From assembly GCF_029867415.1 (NCBI RefSeq), contig NC_081183.1, positions 38,460,655 to 38,524,654 of the forward strand: 64,000 nt of DNA. Direction: 5' to 3'. Origin of the DNA: Vicia villosa (lineage: Eukaryota; Streptophyta; Magnoliopsida; Fabales; Fabaceae). Below the pieces are notes generated by a model. The model was not told the DNA's origin. It did not search any database and saw nothing but the letters and a program-made list of their open reading frames with translations. Made by a program: the position numbers and the translations under genes. Position 1 is the first letter of the stretch. Each line of letters opens with the position of its first letter. This document shows, one piece after another, positions 24,403 to 36,100 of this stretch.

Positions 24403-24894
24403 AACTTCAAACTTGAGTGTGTGTCCATTGTACACCCAAAGTTGATTGAGTGTGCATCCAGAGTGTGTATCCATGGTGCAACTACAGAGTGCAACAAAAG
24501 AGAGATCTTGAGAGAAAATCTATAGAAGAAAAGCTGAGCATGAAAGTATAATGAAGAAATGTGAGATCATGCTTCAGAAGTTACATCAAGAGGCAACATA
24601 CACAAAGTGTGTGATGAATCAATTGTGTTGAAATACACATCAGATGCCAATGAGAAGAAAACCCAAAAGAGTGAAAGAGGAAATTCTGCATGTAATGCAA
24701 TACGCTCCAATGGAGTTATAAGAAGTTCACTAATACCTGATAAGTCCTTATATTGTTCATATTGGATGACAAAAGAAACTGAATACACTGGGTTGTTGCT
24801 CAAAAAGTGTTTCATGTTTACTGATGTTAATCAATGTGTTATCAGCTATAACAAGCTTCATGATCAGTATGGAGGCAGCAGAAGAAGAAGATCA

Positions 24895-25290
24895 AATCAA
24901 AAGCAATTTACAATAAGAGTTGTTGCTCTTAATCAGCTTAAGAAGATTTGAAGATGAGGATCAATTAAAGAAGCAACTCAAGATAGAGCTATTGCTCTAA
25001 ATCTGCTTTAGGAAGAAATGAAGATTGAATAAGAAGCAATTTACATTAGAGTTGTTGCTCTAAATCTGCTTGAAGATAAAATGAAGATGGTCTTACAAGA
25101 AGGAATTAATTTCAAGAGTTGAAGCTCTCATCTCCTTAATCAGACAAGAAAAGACCAAAACTAAAAAAGCAATTAATACAAGAGCTGCTGCTCTTAATCT
25201 GCTTTCAAAAGAAGAGGAAGATCACTTGAAGAAGAAATTCAAAACAGAGCTATTGCTCTAAATCTGCTTTCAGAAGAAGAAGAAGAAGAA
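24895..25290 (+). repeat. Tandem repeat in SIRE-like LTR, AGAGTTGTTGCTCT unit
   Basis: Six to seven units of about 55-75 bp, each with AGAGTTGTTGCTCTAAATCTG or a variant then a GAAGA-rich spacer. The core is a small palindrome (AGAGT/GCTCT arms), so each unit could form a short hairpin. A further core-like copy lies at about 25360-25375. Confidence 0.75.
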
Positions 25291-25554
25291 GATCTCTTAC
25301 AAAAGTTGAAGAAAAGAAGACTGCAAGATATTATATTTCTTGTAATTAAATGTGAAACACATAGAGTTGTTGCTCGTAGTGTGTTATATCTTAGGAAACT
25401 TTTGATAGAATGTTTAGGCACCAGTTTCAAGTCAGTGTGTCGTAAACAGATGTACTTAAGAATAGGAGAAAATCTACTTAACTAAGAAGCACACTTGTAA
25501 TTTCCAGAAGATTGATGAACGTTATATCCTGATGGGATCACTGAATGGTTCATC

Positions 25555-25935
25555 ATCTATGGTTAGTCACGAGCAGTTGGCTTGTGCAGGGTTAGTCACA
25601 ACAGGTTGGTTGTGCAAGGATTAGTCATGAGCAGTTGGCTTGTGCAGGGTTAGTCACAACAGGTTGGTTGTGCAAGGGTTAGTCACACCAGTTGGCTTTG
25701 CAGGAGTCAATGGATGTTATATCTGTGGATCAGATCACTGAACAGTCCATTGCAGTTAGTCACGAGCAGTTGGCTTGTGCAGGGTTACTTGATTTATGAA
25801 TGTTATATCTCGCTGAGATCACTGAGCGATTCAGTCATCTAGGGGTTAGTCACTCGCGGGTAGCTTGTGTAGGGTTAGTCACAGTAGTTGGCAGTGCAGG
25901 TTGTTAGTCACGACGGATGATCATGCAGGTGTAAT
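25555..25935 (+). repeat. Tandem repeat in SIRE-like LTR, GTTAGTCAC unit
   Basis: Units of about 29 bp (GGTTAGTCACGAGCAGTTGG, CTTGTGCA) repeat some eight times, with inserted segments containing ATGTTATATC and GATCACTGA. The 3' LTR segment of the downstream SIRE-like element carries an analogous but different array at 60657-60840. Confidence 0.75.
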
Positions 25936-26324
25936 CAAGTTTGGTTATAATGGATTAAGTCCTCTGTTGAGAGGCAAATCACCTGAGGAGGGTGGATTGG
26001 AGGTAGCCTTATTTAGAAGGTGAACCAGGATAAAAATGAACGTGTCTTTTACTTTCTGTACAATTTATTTAACTCAGAACATTCACGCAGAATGTCTTCA
26101 GAACTGTACTAAGACAAGTCAGAAGTTCTGATGATATAAAGAAGTTAAAATGAATATCTCATTGGTTATGCAACTCCATTCCAAGCATGCTTCCGCAACA
26201 TTAAAACATATCCAGAAAATGAGATACTAAGAGAAAGAAACGAATTTATAGAAAGGGAATTTTAATTTGATAAAGAACACAATTCAATCCCCCATTTCTT
26301 GTGTTTTTCTCCACCTTCGCCATG

Positions 26325-27158
26325 ATCTTCATCCGAACTTGATTTTAAGCAGTAAGATTCTTCATCTTATTCCCAATAAATGTAGGCTCAATGACTTATG
26401 AATTATGATCATTCATCTTGTAGAATGGTTGCTTGCTATTGTGCTTAGTTAAACTTGGACAATCACCCTTATAGTGTTCGGGTTCACCATATTCATAATA
26501 GGTCACTTGACTTGGCTTTTTTTTCATATCTTTCCATTTATTTGGTGGGTTATATTTTTTTTAGTTTTACTAAGTTTTTATCCGAATGCTTTAGATCGTT
26601 TCTCTTTATGTATTTGTTTTAGTTTTACTAAGTTTTCCAACTTGTTAATTATGTGAGAGAACCTCCTCAGCAAGGAAGTTATAGTTTCACCGGGTTCTAT
26701 ACAAAAAATTCATACTCTTTTGTTAACATATTAGTTTTTGATTACTTGACGTATTCACTTCCCTCTTTAAGGAATTAAAGTGCATCTCAAACTGTCTTAG
26801 TCATTTTACAATACGAAATCAAGAAATGCACATTACCTCTCAAGACATAAATTAGTATATTTCTAGCTTTCAAATCATAAGAGACTTTCTTAGATTCATT
26901 ATTATTCCAACCTTATGGGAGTTTATTAATTAAAATTCCATGGACGATAGTTTTTGGGAAAAAAGGATTGTCCTCGATATCAATCCAAAGCATTTTATCT
27001 ACTGACATCAAGTTTACATACATGCATTTGTTCCAATATACGTAATTCCCTCTCTTGATTATGAGTTCTCTATTTACACTCGTTCTGGATCGTTCTTTCT
27101 CATAGTCACAACTTTTGAAATCACAAGACGTGATCAAAAGATCACCTTTTGATGTCAA
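26325..27158 (-). pseudogene. Copia gag relic (proximal half)
   Basis: Minus-strand reading from 27158 gives ITSCDFKSCDYEKERSRTSV, DIEDNPFFPKTIVHGILINK, then through stops KVSYDLKARNIL, NPGETITSLLRRFSHIINKL, and a degraded zinc knuckle (YYEYGEPEHYKGDCP, where two of the CCHC cysteines are tyrosines). This is the DUF4219/UBN2-type gag of Ty1/copia elements. The rest of the protein resumes at 22548 on the other side of the solo LTR. Confidence 0.65.
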
Positions 27159-27786
27159 TTAGTTCAAAATTATATTTTTTGATACCCGAGTATACCTAAT
27201 AACAAAAAATAAGCTCGACATTCTATGTTAACTTATTTGAGCATGGACATGCATTTTATAGTCATACTCGATCAATGGACTCATAAATGTTACTCTTACA
27301 TATGTAGGAGGTGTAAATCTCCTCTAAGCCACTCATGTCCTTCTACATGAGTTGTGGGTTACCAATTTTATCGATTTTATAATTGTCTTGTTATATATAA
27401 TGCTTGTCGGTACTAAAATAATCAACTCATCATGTATGAACCATATTAGTTTCAGGTCAATATGTGACATACACCACTATCACTAGGAGAATAACTTATG
27501 ACCCTTAACATAACACAAAGTGTAATATTCTGATAGTGAGTCAATTCAGTATAAATATTTATACATATTTAAAAATTATATATCTCATATTCATGACTCA
27601 TAAGATACAATTATTAATTTACTCACATAATAATCTTTATACATCACAGTTGTTCTATTGACGATAAATAAATCTCAAGTACATATACAATTTCCTATGT
27701 TTTAGGGGACATCGACATAAAATCACACTTACTATTCCATTAAATAAAGTAATTTTTAAAGAAATTTATTAATATTATTATACGAA
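27159..27786. other. AT-rich non-coding DNA
   Basis: No gene recognised. It could include the 5' untranslated region or LTR of the minus-strand copia relic that begins at 27158, but no terminus could be identified. Confidence 0.35.
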
Positions 27787-27822
27787 CTAGTAACAAACTC
27801 GTGCATACGCACGGGTTCTGGT
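27787..27822 (-). mobile_element. Candidate Helitron 3' terminus
   Basis: Read on the minus strand, a GC-rich hairpin (CCCGTGCGTATGCACGAG, arms CGTGC/GCACG) is followed nine bases later by CTAG and then T. A hairpin about ten bases before CTRR with insertion next to T is the Helitron 3' signature. No matching 5' TC end was recognised, so the element would extend to higher coordinates by an unknown distance. Confidence 0.45.
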
Positions 27823-28310
27823 TTGGTAAGCGCATTTGTTTACATAATATATTTATGTTTAGGTATCATTTAGAAAAATATCTGGATCAATAGTAAATTT
27901 TCGTATATAAAATTATTTAAATCAATAATAGATTTTTTTCATGTATACCATTTTTGAATAAAAAAAATTTGGATCATAAATACCATTTTTCATATATAAA
28001 AATATTTATATCATTAATAGATTTTTTTCCATATACAAATATTATTTATGTTTAGGTATCATTTACAAAAATGTTTTAATCAATTGTAAATTTTCATATA
28101 TAAAAATATTTAGATCAATAATAATTTTTTTCCCGTATACCTTTTTTGAATAATATTTTTTTGGATTATAAATATCATTTTTCGTATATCAAAATATTTA
28201 GATCAATAATAGATTTTTTCCCGTATACAAATATTATTTTTGTTTAGGTATCATTTACAAAAATATCTGAATCAATAGAATTTGATACTAATAGAATTTG
28301 ATACTAATAG
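27823..28310. repeat. AT-rich tandem repeat of about 185 bp
   Basis: GTTTAGGTATCATTTA recurs near 27857, 28040 and 28232. Between copies run related phrases such as AAATATTTAGATCAATAATA and TTTTTTCCCGTATAC. Two full units and a partial one, all strongly AT-rich. It ends in three copies of a 17-18 bp unit around GAATTTGATACTAATA at about 28277-28314. Confidence 0.65.
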
Positions 28311-28368
28311 AATTTGACTATAAATAATAGTAGGATGTTACAATTTAATAAGTTATACACTTTTTCCC

Positions 28369-28369
<1 letters not shown>

Positions 28370-28462
<93 letters not shown>
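28370..28462. repeat. (TA)n microsatellite, about 46 units
   Basis: Uninterrupted TA run directly after TTTTTCCCGT. Open frames across it on both strands are artefacts. Confidence 0.97.
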
Positions 28463-28464
<2 letters not shown>

Positions 28465-29080
28465 TATTTACATTGATAACATATAATGACATCAATAAGA
28501 AATAATTTTTTTAATATTTAATTGTGCAAATATTATTTTAATTGTATAAATTTCATTGATGACATATTTTGAATCATATAAATTAAATTTAATGATAAGT
28601 GACACACATTTTTGTATTTTATCCAATAACACACATTTTCAAGTATATTTTTAAATTCATTTTAATTGAAATAAATTTTTTAAACTATAATTTTTATTAT
28701 TTTCTTAAAAAATATTGTATCTTAAAATAAAAATCATTTCAAATTATATTTCTTCGTTATTATTATTCAATTACTAAAGTTAATTTTTAAAAATTAATTA
28801 CTGTTTTAAATATATATTAACAATAATTTAAAATGATCATAATAATCTTTTTATTAAAAAATAATTTATTGGAATATTTTGATTAATAATTTATTAGAAA
28901 TCATAATAATAAAGTTATAAAAAAATGAAAAGTGAAAAATAAAAAGTAAGTTGGAAAGTGAAAAGTGAGTTGGAAAAAAAAAATTAAAAAATGACTTTTT
29001 TTTCTCTAATTTATTAATTTAGACTAAGCTAACAAAAAAAGAGTATTTTTGTGATTTTCAGAACAACAACTTTTTTTATA
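28463..29080. other. Very AT-rich non-coding DNA
   Basis: No gene or repeat terminus recognised. Confidence 0.4.
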
Positions 29081-29081
29081 G

Positions 29082-29250
29082 AGAAATGCTAATCAATGCC
29101 TTTGAGGCTCTCTTTAAGTGATTAATGTGGTAAGTTTTTATTAAAATATGTGTATTCAGTGCATTAAAAATGTATTGGAAATTAAAATGTTGAATTTTAT
29201 AAAAAATATTTTCTTTATTTAATATACTTAAAGAGTGTCCTATTAGAAGA
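29082..29250. mobile_element. Possible MITE beginning GAGAAATGCTA
   Basis: The left end (GAGAAATGCTAATCAATGCC) shares its first 11 bases with the MITE at 17379, and CTCTTTAAG near the left is inverted as CTTAAAGAG near 29227-29235. No clear target duplication, so this is tentative. Confidence 0.3.
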
Positions 29251-29312
29251 AAAAAAAACCTTCTTATTAAATTATAGATGTGTGTATGTCCCTTCAAGAC
29301 TTATAATAGTGC

Positions 29313-29430
29313 TAAAAGGAAGAGATGCGAGTGCCATTCACGTTTCTCAGAGAGAAAGATGCAAGTGTCATTCACGTTTTCTAGATTGCCAAAAGGAAGA
29401 GATGCAAGTGCCATTCACGTTTTCCAAACA
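29313..29430 (+). repeat. Three-unit tandem repeat of about 40 bp
   Basis: AAAAGGAAGAGATGCGAGTG plus CCATTCACGTTT is repeated three times with few changes. The 63-codon frame across it is a by-product. Confidence 0.75.
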
Positions 29431-29644
29431 TTTTCATCTTCTTTGAAAGTAATGATAGATAGAATTTAGGTATTTGCACTATGATACAAATATAGATTTT
29501 TTCATTGTGCTAAAAATAGCTATATTTATTTGATATTTACATTGTGGTAGATATTTGTTTCAATCTATTGAATTACTTTAATTTTGTGAATATCTCATTA
29601 CACCCCTTAATTCTCTCAGTTATATGACGAAATTTCAATTATGC

Positions 29645-29850
29645 TTCCTGTTCTCGTAGATGCACATTCGAAAGCACATTTTTTTAAAACAAATTGGTTT
29701 TTTTCCGGAGGTATATCTACGGAAGCGTTAAAAACACAGTAAATGTTGAGAAAATTCAAATTACTTCAGTTTAGCAAATCATATGTAGGTACATCTACGA
29801 AACATGTTAAAAACAGAGTATTCTGAAGATGTACCTACGAAACATTATGC
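29645..29850. repeat. Left flank with CATCTACG(G/A)AA repeats
   Basis: ATCTACGGAAGCGTTAAAAACACAG, ACATCTACGAAACATGTTAAAAACAGAG and GTACCTACGAAACATT form three loose copies beside the plant mobile domain relic. Similar phrases recur on the other side at 32320-32400 and 32800-32860. Confidence 0.5.
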
Positions 29851-30082
29851 TATATATTAAATCACCTGCATTTCACTCATAAAATCCAATTTTTTTTAAC
29901 AAAAATGGAACATCAAATTATAGTACATTAAAGTAATACAATTTAAAGGCAACAAAGAATAATACACCAAAATAATACATCGTATAAATCATCGGCCCTA
30001 ATGTCAAATACATAATCAAAATAAAAGTATATAAATAAAGTAAAAATACAAACATAAAAAAATCACAGACATCACTACTGTG

Positions 30083-32220
30083 TGTGCCAGACATCATCGT
30101 CCGCCTCTCCCCGGCCTCAGGCCCCCGCCTCTTGTCCACCACGTCGTCTACTGGCTATTCTGCCTCTGTTGTCAAGTGCCCCACCTGTCTTGGCACAGTT
30201 TCGACGGTACAAAATGCCTCTTCTGCCACCCTGATGATACCATCCATTACACGTCTGCCATCATATCCCTCGAGGAAGAAACCATCGGTAATGCCTGCCC
30301 GCGCCATGTCAGCTATCTCACGACACAGAGGAAGAACATCATCAGTATGGTCCATCTAAGACTGACGAGTCTGCAAAATCTCCTCGTGGGCTAGTCTGGG
30401 TGGTGATCCCGGTGCAGTGGGGATCATGTATGGGTCTGACACCCTGTAGTACCAAGTGATGTACCCGTCGATGCATCTCTAGTCTCTCTCTGATGTGGTC
30501 TCCCGAGCCTCAGCAGGAATCACGTGATGCTCCTAGTCTGCAAAGACCTCATATAGATGCCGACGGGTCATACTGATATGAGCGGAGACAGAAGGGTGGC
30601 GAGGTATCGTCTGCTGGTAGTCGAACTTCCGCATGACACCCTCTAGAAGATAACAAACAATGATGGTCGAACTGGCAGGAAACCATCCAGAATATAGGGC
30701 AACATCATCCCATGTAATCGTCTCATGGTGAGCAGCATAGCAGTTGTATCGGACGTCCTCTACAGCCATGCAGTCAAGATAGCGCCTGTAAGGATCTGAC
30801 ACTTGGTTCTCCCTGAGGGGGACAGAGGCTTTAGCACGCGGCATGGCCTCACTGTAGTCCTACACCTCTACCCAGCCAATAATGTCAGGGAAGTGTTGTA
30901 ATATCTAACCCTAAAAAAAATAGAATGGGGATCAAACATATTATCACAAATATATAATAAACTTTGAGAAAAAGTAGAATGATATAAGATTGTTACCACT
31001 CAGAGGGTACAACTGCCATCCACAGTCCTTGCCTTCTACGGGCATCCCTCTCCAAGTCTATGGTAGTTGTACGCCCGCGTAGCCGCTCCCTAGTTGTACT
31101 CATGGATACATGCGGTATCCGATAAGCACCTCAGGTAAAACACGTCTGTGTACGATGAGCTCGTGTCCACAAATAGCTGGGTGCCTAACAAGTATAGGAA
31201 GCAACATCTCAGCACCCGGTTCATGTGTATCTACATCTCTAATTGGTCAACAGCAGTCTGTTGTGCCGCAAGGAGCTCGGTCGCGTAGTGCCGCGCTAAG
31301 AAAAAAACCTCACATGCGTACCCCGGGTCCTCTCAACCTCCTCAAGCGCGTCCTCAGGATCAGCCTCGAGCTCCTCAATCAACATCTCCCTCACTTCCTC
31401 CTTCGTCAACCTACTGTGACTAAGAAGGGTACATCTGATAGGTATATGCAGGAGGCATGTAACATCGTCAAGAGTGATGGTAACCTCACCATGAGAAAGA
31501 TGGAATGACGAAGTCTTTGGATGCAACCTCTCTGCAAAGGCCATCAACATCCCGTTATGCATCGTGTGGAACTCGACCTGACTGAGGTCCTTCAACCCAA
31601 AGTTGAGATGATGTCCTAGAACCACGTTTCGTTAATATGAACTAGAGCGACAATCTTCCGACCATGGTTGTAGAACTTCTGGGTATCCCTATCCTGAAAT
31701 TTTCCAAAAAAACACTGTTAATAATAAGCAAAGTTAGAAATAATTAATCAGAAATAAGTAATAAGCAAAGTCTATGAATTATTAGCTGCCCATCCCAGAT
31801 ATGTCTGGCTGAATGATTTTCATACCCTGTCAAAAGGGATACATCTATAGGACCTTCTGGGTAGAAGACATGCTCCTTAGCATCATCATCCTCGTGCAGC
31901 TCAGGAGGTGGCACCGTAGATCCAACATCGGTCGTCACTGGCACATGAGTAGAAGAACTACCCCGACGACGTCAGCGGGCGGAGGGCGTCTGCGAGGAAC
32001 CCTCACCATTATCCCGAGGCCTCCGAGATGAGGTAGTAGATGTGGAAGGCCCCTCAACTAGAACCAATGGAGAAGGCCCAGCTAGAATGGGTGTAGTTGG
32101 TACACCTGCTAGAATGACAGCTCCATCAGTCACCTGTGACACTACCTGCATACGTTCACGCCGCATGGAAACATGTTGTGCAACCCTCCCATATATAAGT
32201 ATGTATGGATGGTCATCCAT
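30083..32220 (-). pseudogene. Plant mobile domain (MAIN-like) protein relic
   Basis: Minus-strand segments in order: 32220-31972 (N-terminal, low complexity), 31944-31744 (FYPEGPIDVSLLTGYENHSA), 31625-31296 (FHTMHNGMLMAFAERLHPKT, FHLSHGEVTITLDDVTCLLH), 30844-30533 (VMRKFDYQQTIPRHPSVSAH) and 30355-30155 (DGRRVMDGIIRVAEEAF). These are hallmarks of the plant mobile domain (PF10536) of MAIN/MAIL proteins and related transposons. Stops and frame changes separate the segments (for example after a SERD motif near 30480). Intron positions cannot be separated with certainty from decay. Flanking CATCTACGGAA repeats suggest a transposon-borne copy and not a host MAIN gene. Confidence 0.65.
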
Positions 32221-32299
32221 AATGTTTGCATTGTATTACATATAAAATCGAGTTAGATACAATTTAGCTATAACAACAAAAGAGAAAAAAACAAATTTA

Positions 32300-32870
32300 A
32301 TTCCATATGTGCACATGTGGAACTCTTCCGTATATGCATCTACTTACATTTCAAAAAACTTGGTTTTTTTCTGTAGATGCATCTACGGAACATTCTAAAA
32401 GCTCTAAAACGTAAAAATTGCGTCTAGTCACTGTTGTAGAGGGTTCAAAACCCCATTTTGGTGGTTTGATCGGTCGTTTAACATATCAAATAATAACTAC
32501 ATCGTTTCTAAACTATGTTTCTAAAAGAAACTAATGATTTCTACACCTAAAAATCGATTCAAACTCTATTACGGAAAACACTCTAAATAACTCGAAAATT
32601 TACCGATTAAATTGAGTTTTGGAGTTGTTAGAATATGCTGATCATTGATGTTGACGTTAACGGTCGAACTCGAGAGAAAAAAACAACTTCGGTGGAAGTT
32701 TAATTTTTGAGGTTGAGAGAGTTTGAGAGTTTTGAAATGAGAAATGTGAAGAATGGAGAAGGAGAAGAGTCTGGCGCGAAGATAACATCAAATGCTTTTG
32801 TAGATGCATCTATGGAAGCTTTCGTATGTGCATCTAGAGATGTCAATTTGCATCTGTTAATGGAGATTCC
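32300..32870. repeat. Right flank with GTAGATGCATCTACGGAA repeats
   Basis: CTGTAGATGCATCTACGGAA at about 32380-32393, TATATGCATCTACTT near 32330, GTAGATGCATCTATGGAAGC near 32800 and GTGCATCTAGAG near 32838. The core AGATGCATCT is palindromic. With the left-flank copies these bracket the plant mobile domain relic. Confidence 0.5.
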
Positions 32871-33184
32871 CGTGGAGATTATCTGTTTGGAGCATCGAAG
32901 TTGGAGATTTTTTTCCCCGCGAGGATGAGAATGGAGAAAAAAGTTCCCCCGATGACACTTTGGGGCGGGGATTGGGAAAGTACCCCCCGCCCCGTGAATT
33001 CCCTGACTCCGACCATATTATTTAACTTTTATATTTTGTAAATTATATAATATATAATTATAAAAGTTTACGTAAAAAATATTAATGTATTAGAAAATGA
33101 AGAGTCATTAGTGTAACATTTTATTTTTATGTGTTATTGTATAATGTATTGTTTCACTACCCAAGTACTTAACTCTAGAAAGTG
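32871..33184. other. Non-coding, with a G/C-homopolymer-rich segment
   Basis: Around 32925-33000 the sequence has GGGGCGGGGATTGGG and CCCCCCGCCCC phrases, then becomes AT-rich. No gene recognised. Confidence 0.35.
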
Positions 33185-33189
33185 AACCC

Positions 33190-36100
33190 TGTCATACCCC
33201 AAAATTTGTCCATCATATTTCAAAATATTTTGGTTCAAGCACTGAGAAATAAGCTTGACTATCTCTCTCATAAGCAATCAACCCACAACTAGGGTTTTGC
33301 TTCTCTCAAAGTAAAATCAACTTCTGATACTTCAAGTGGACTTCATGGCCTCTCATATGCCTCAAAGAATCCCCACCTCAACTTTCAATCCCTGTTCACA
33401 AGATTGATCAATCAACTGCTCAAAAAATCAACAGTCGACTAGTTTGACCTAAAAGTCAACTGTGGTCAAAGTACAGTCAAAATTCCTGATTTTTGGTCAA
33501 CATCAACATTTTAATGTTAGATTCATCATTTGATCAAAGGTTGATCATGATTCATCAAGAAAATATCAGAAATCCACAAAAGGACAAGTTGCTAAATTAG
33601 GGTTTTAAGGAGAAAGTCAATCCAACTTTGACTGATCATATCTCTCTCATACTTTCTCAGAAATTCCCTAAGCAAGGCTCATTCTCAAGGAAATTTTATT
33701 CTCTACAACTTTGATGTTGGACCCAAGGTCAAGAAATGCTTCCGCATATGAGATATATCCCAAAACATTATAGGTCCTCTTGAAAGTCAACAAAAAGTCA
33801 TTTTTTCTCAAAGAATGGTACATGAACATGGTAAACTCAATTGAGATGAAACCAAAAGGAGGTTTTAGAGGACATCTTGAGCTTTCTAAAATGGTCAATA
33901 AAACCTTTATAGGGTTAAGATTGAGAGAGATACTGATGGTTGAAGTTGAGTAATTTTCAAGAAATGCATGGAAACCTAATTGGCCAATTTTAGACTTTTA
34001 AGCTAATGGGCCTAGGTTTTGGACTTCAAACATGATTATGACCTAAATAAGGACCTCTAAATCCATCATATTAATTTTATGATATTTATTTATATTTTAT
34101 TTGAATTTGATTCATTTAAATGTTAAATAAATCAAATAAAATGTAAGTTTAATGGATCCATGGATGAGGCCCTAACTCCTAATCATATAAGCGCCCAAGA
34201 AACATGTGGATGACCAAATAATTTCGTTTTCCATGATTTTGGGATTTTTATTTTATTTGTTTTGATTATTATTCATTTAAAATCAAAATAAATTAAATAA
34301 ATACCAAACAAATGCATGACTTGTGATTGCAAACAAGAGACTCATCAAATAATAATCTTGAAGGCCAAGGAAAAGAATTGAAGTTGATTGATACACAATT
34401 GAACTCAAAATAGCAAGTTTTTCAATCAAATATTTTCTCTTCCAAATCAAATATTTTCTTGATCCAATCTTGTTGATTCTCTCCAAACTTTTGGCCTAAT
34501 TCAAACCCTTATAAATATGTGAGTCATTCAGAACAAAAGGGGACGAAAAATTAGGAAGAAGAGGCTAGGGTTCCCAAAGTGAAAGCTTTCAAAAGTTTGA
34601 GCAAAAATCATATATTGCGTTCCAAGCATTCTCAAGTCAAAACACTGGTTCCATTCTACTCCTGAGGCATCATAAGGTAAGTCCAGGTAATCTCTAACAC
34701 GTGAAGGCATCCGAAATTCATATATCACAATTAGCATATTCATGCATATCTTAAATTTTCGTATGTCTCATGTTAATGTGCTTTAATGTGATTTGATTGT
34801 GTTTTTGAGTTTCTGGTGATGTTTAGAGAAGTATTGAACCCTTAGAACAAAGCTTCGACGTGTGTAACGAAAATCACCATGGCTAGGGCTTTGAATTCGT
34901 GAAGCGTCGTATGGAGCGTTGCAGGCCGTCTCAGACCACGAAAAGCATACCATTGGATTCGTAATGTTCTAAATATATGATCTGGGCACTTTTCTTACAT
35001 TGTTTGTTTGATTTTCGCAGGTTCCAAATCGTTGCCATGGAGGAAGACGAACTGGTAAGGAAAATCGCAGCAAAATTCGCAAGAAATTTCGTAAGGGAAT
35101 CCACAGGTAACCATGTAGAAGATGATGAACAGTAGTTACAGGCCTTTGACTACACGCGTGGCGTATTCACGCGTGATGATTGGCTGGCCCAGGATCTCGT
35201 TTCTCTCCCTTCATGCGTGGCACGAGCTGGATGGCCAGTCAAAGTTTCAACATCTTCTCTCCCTCTCCCATTGGTTCACGTGTGGGCCAGGTTCTGATTT
35301 CTTTGATTTTTTTAATTACAATTGTATTTTGCATTTATACTTTTCCAAACAGTCCATTAATGACAAGTTGCACGTAGCTTAATTGGCAGAGAAAGAAAAT
35401 ATTAACCTCATAGACCTGGGTTCGAACCAGGCGTGAGACTTTATTTTTCTTTTTGGCGAAGCACTTGCAGATTCCATACAATGTCCATGCGCGTGCCCAC
35501 CATACAACCTCCAGTCCCATCCATTGGATCTTCACAAGCATTAATCTGAAGGACCAGAGCACGTCTACCCATGGTACACCTTCAAGGACCAGTCACACTA
35601 AATCGACGCCAGGTTCCTTCAAAATTTTTTATATTTTATATTTTGATTGTTTTTTTGTTTCTTTTTAACTAAAAACTTTTTACTAATTCTTGTTTAAAAT
35701 TTTAACCTTTTTTCCTTATTTGCATAAAAATAAAAAATTTATTTTAAGTTAGTTTTTATTTTTAATTAGGGTAGTAATTTTAATAATTTAATTAGTTTTA
35801 ATTAGAATTGTTTTAATCAATTTTAGGCTAAAATCAAAATTAATTTAATTAGATAATTAGGATTGGTACATAATTTTTCATAAATATTTTAATTTAGTTT
35901 AAAATTAGGATTTATTTTAATAATAAAATCAATTTAGGTTTTCATTTTATCTCTTTAATCTCGATTTTTCCAACACGATTCTCTTCTCACCTCATACTCA
36001 ATGATTCGCGCGTGTTTTTTGTTTGATTTAATTATTGCTATTTAATTTTCGTCATTATTTAAATTGTGCCTTTATTTAATTATACTGTTTATTTAATTAT

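Larger units (their letters stand above)
22554..26319 (+). mobile_element. SIRE/Maximus-like solo LTR, itself interrupted
   Basis: It starts TGTTAGAACAAGATTGTGAA with TTTTGATGATAACA shortly after, and ends TTGTGTTTTTCTCCACCTTCG. These match the start and end of the SIRE-like LTR at 39875-61035. The flanking 5-mers CCATC (22549-22553) and CCATG (26320-26324) are a target duplication with one change. No internal SIRE domain is present, so this is a solo LTR. It is split by a second solo LTR at 22793-23964 and contains two internal tandem arrays. Confidence 0.7.

Noticed and set aside
30080..30394. Plus-strand frames over the plant mobile domain relic
   Set aside because: They are antisense to recognisable minus-strand coding segments.
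32925..33005. G/C-homopolymer-rich segment as a promoter or CpG island
   Set aside because: It is short, isolated and next to no gene; it looks like a low-complexity remnant of a repeat.
35368..35438. Functional tRNA gene
   Set aside because: The anticodon arm does not fold and the D-arm is mismatched. It was kept only as a tRNA-like sequence.
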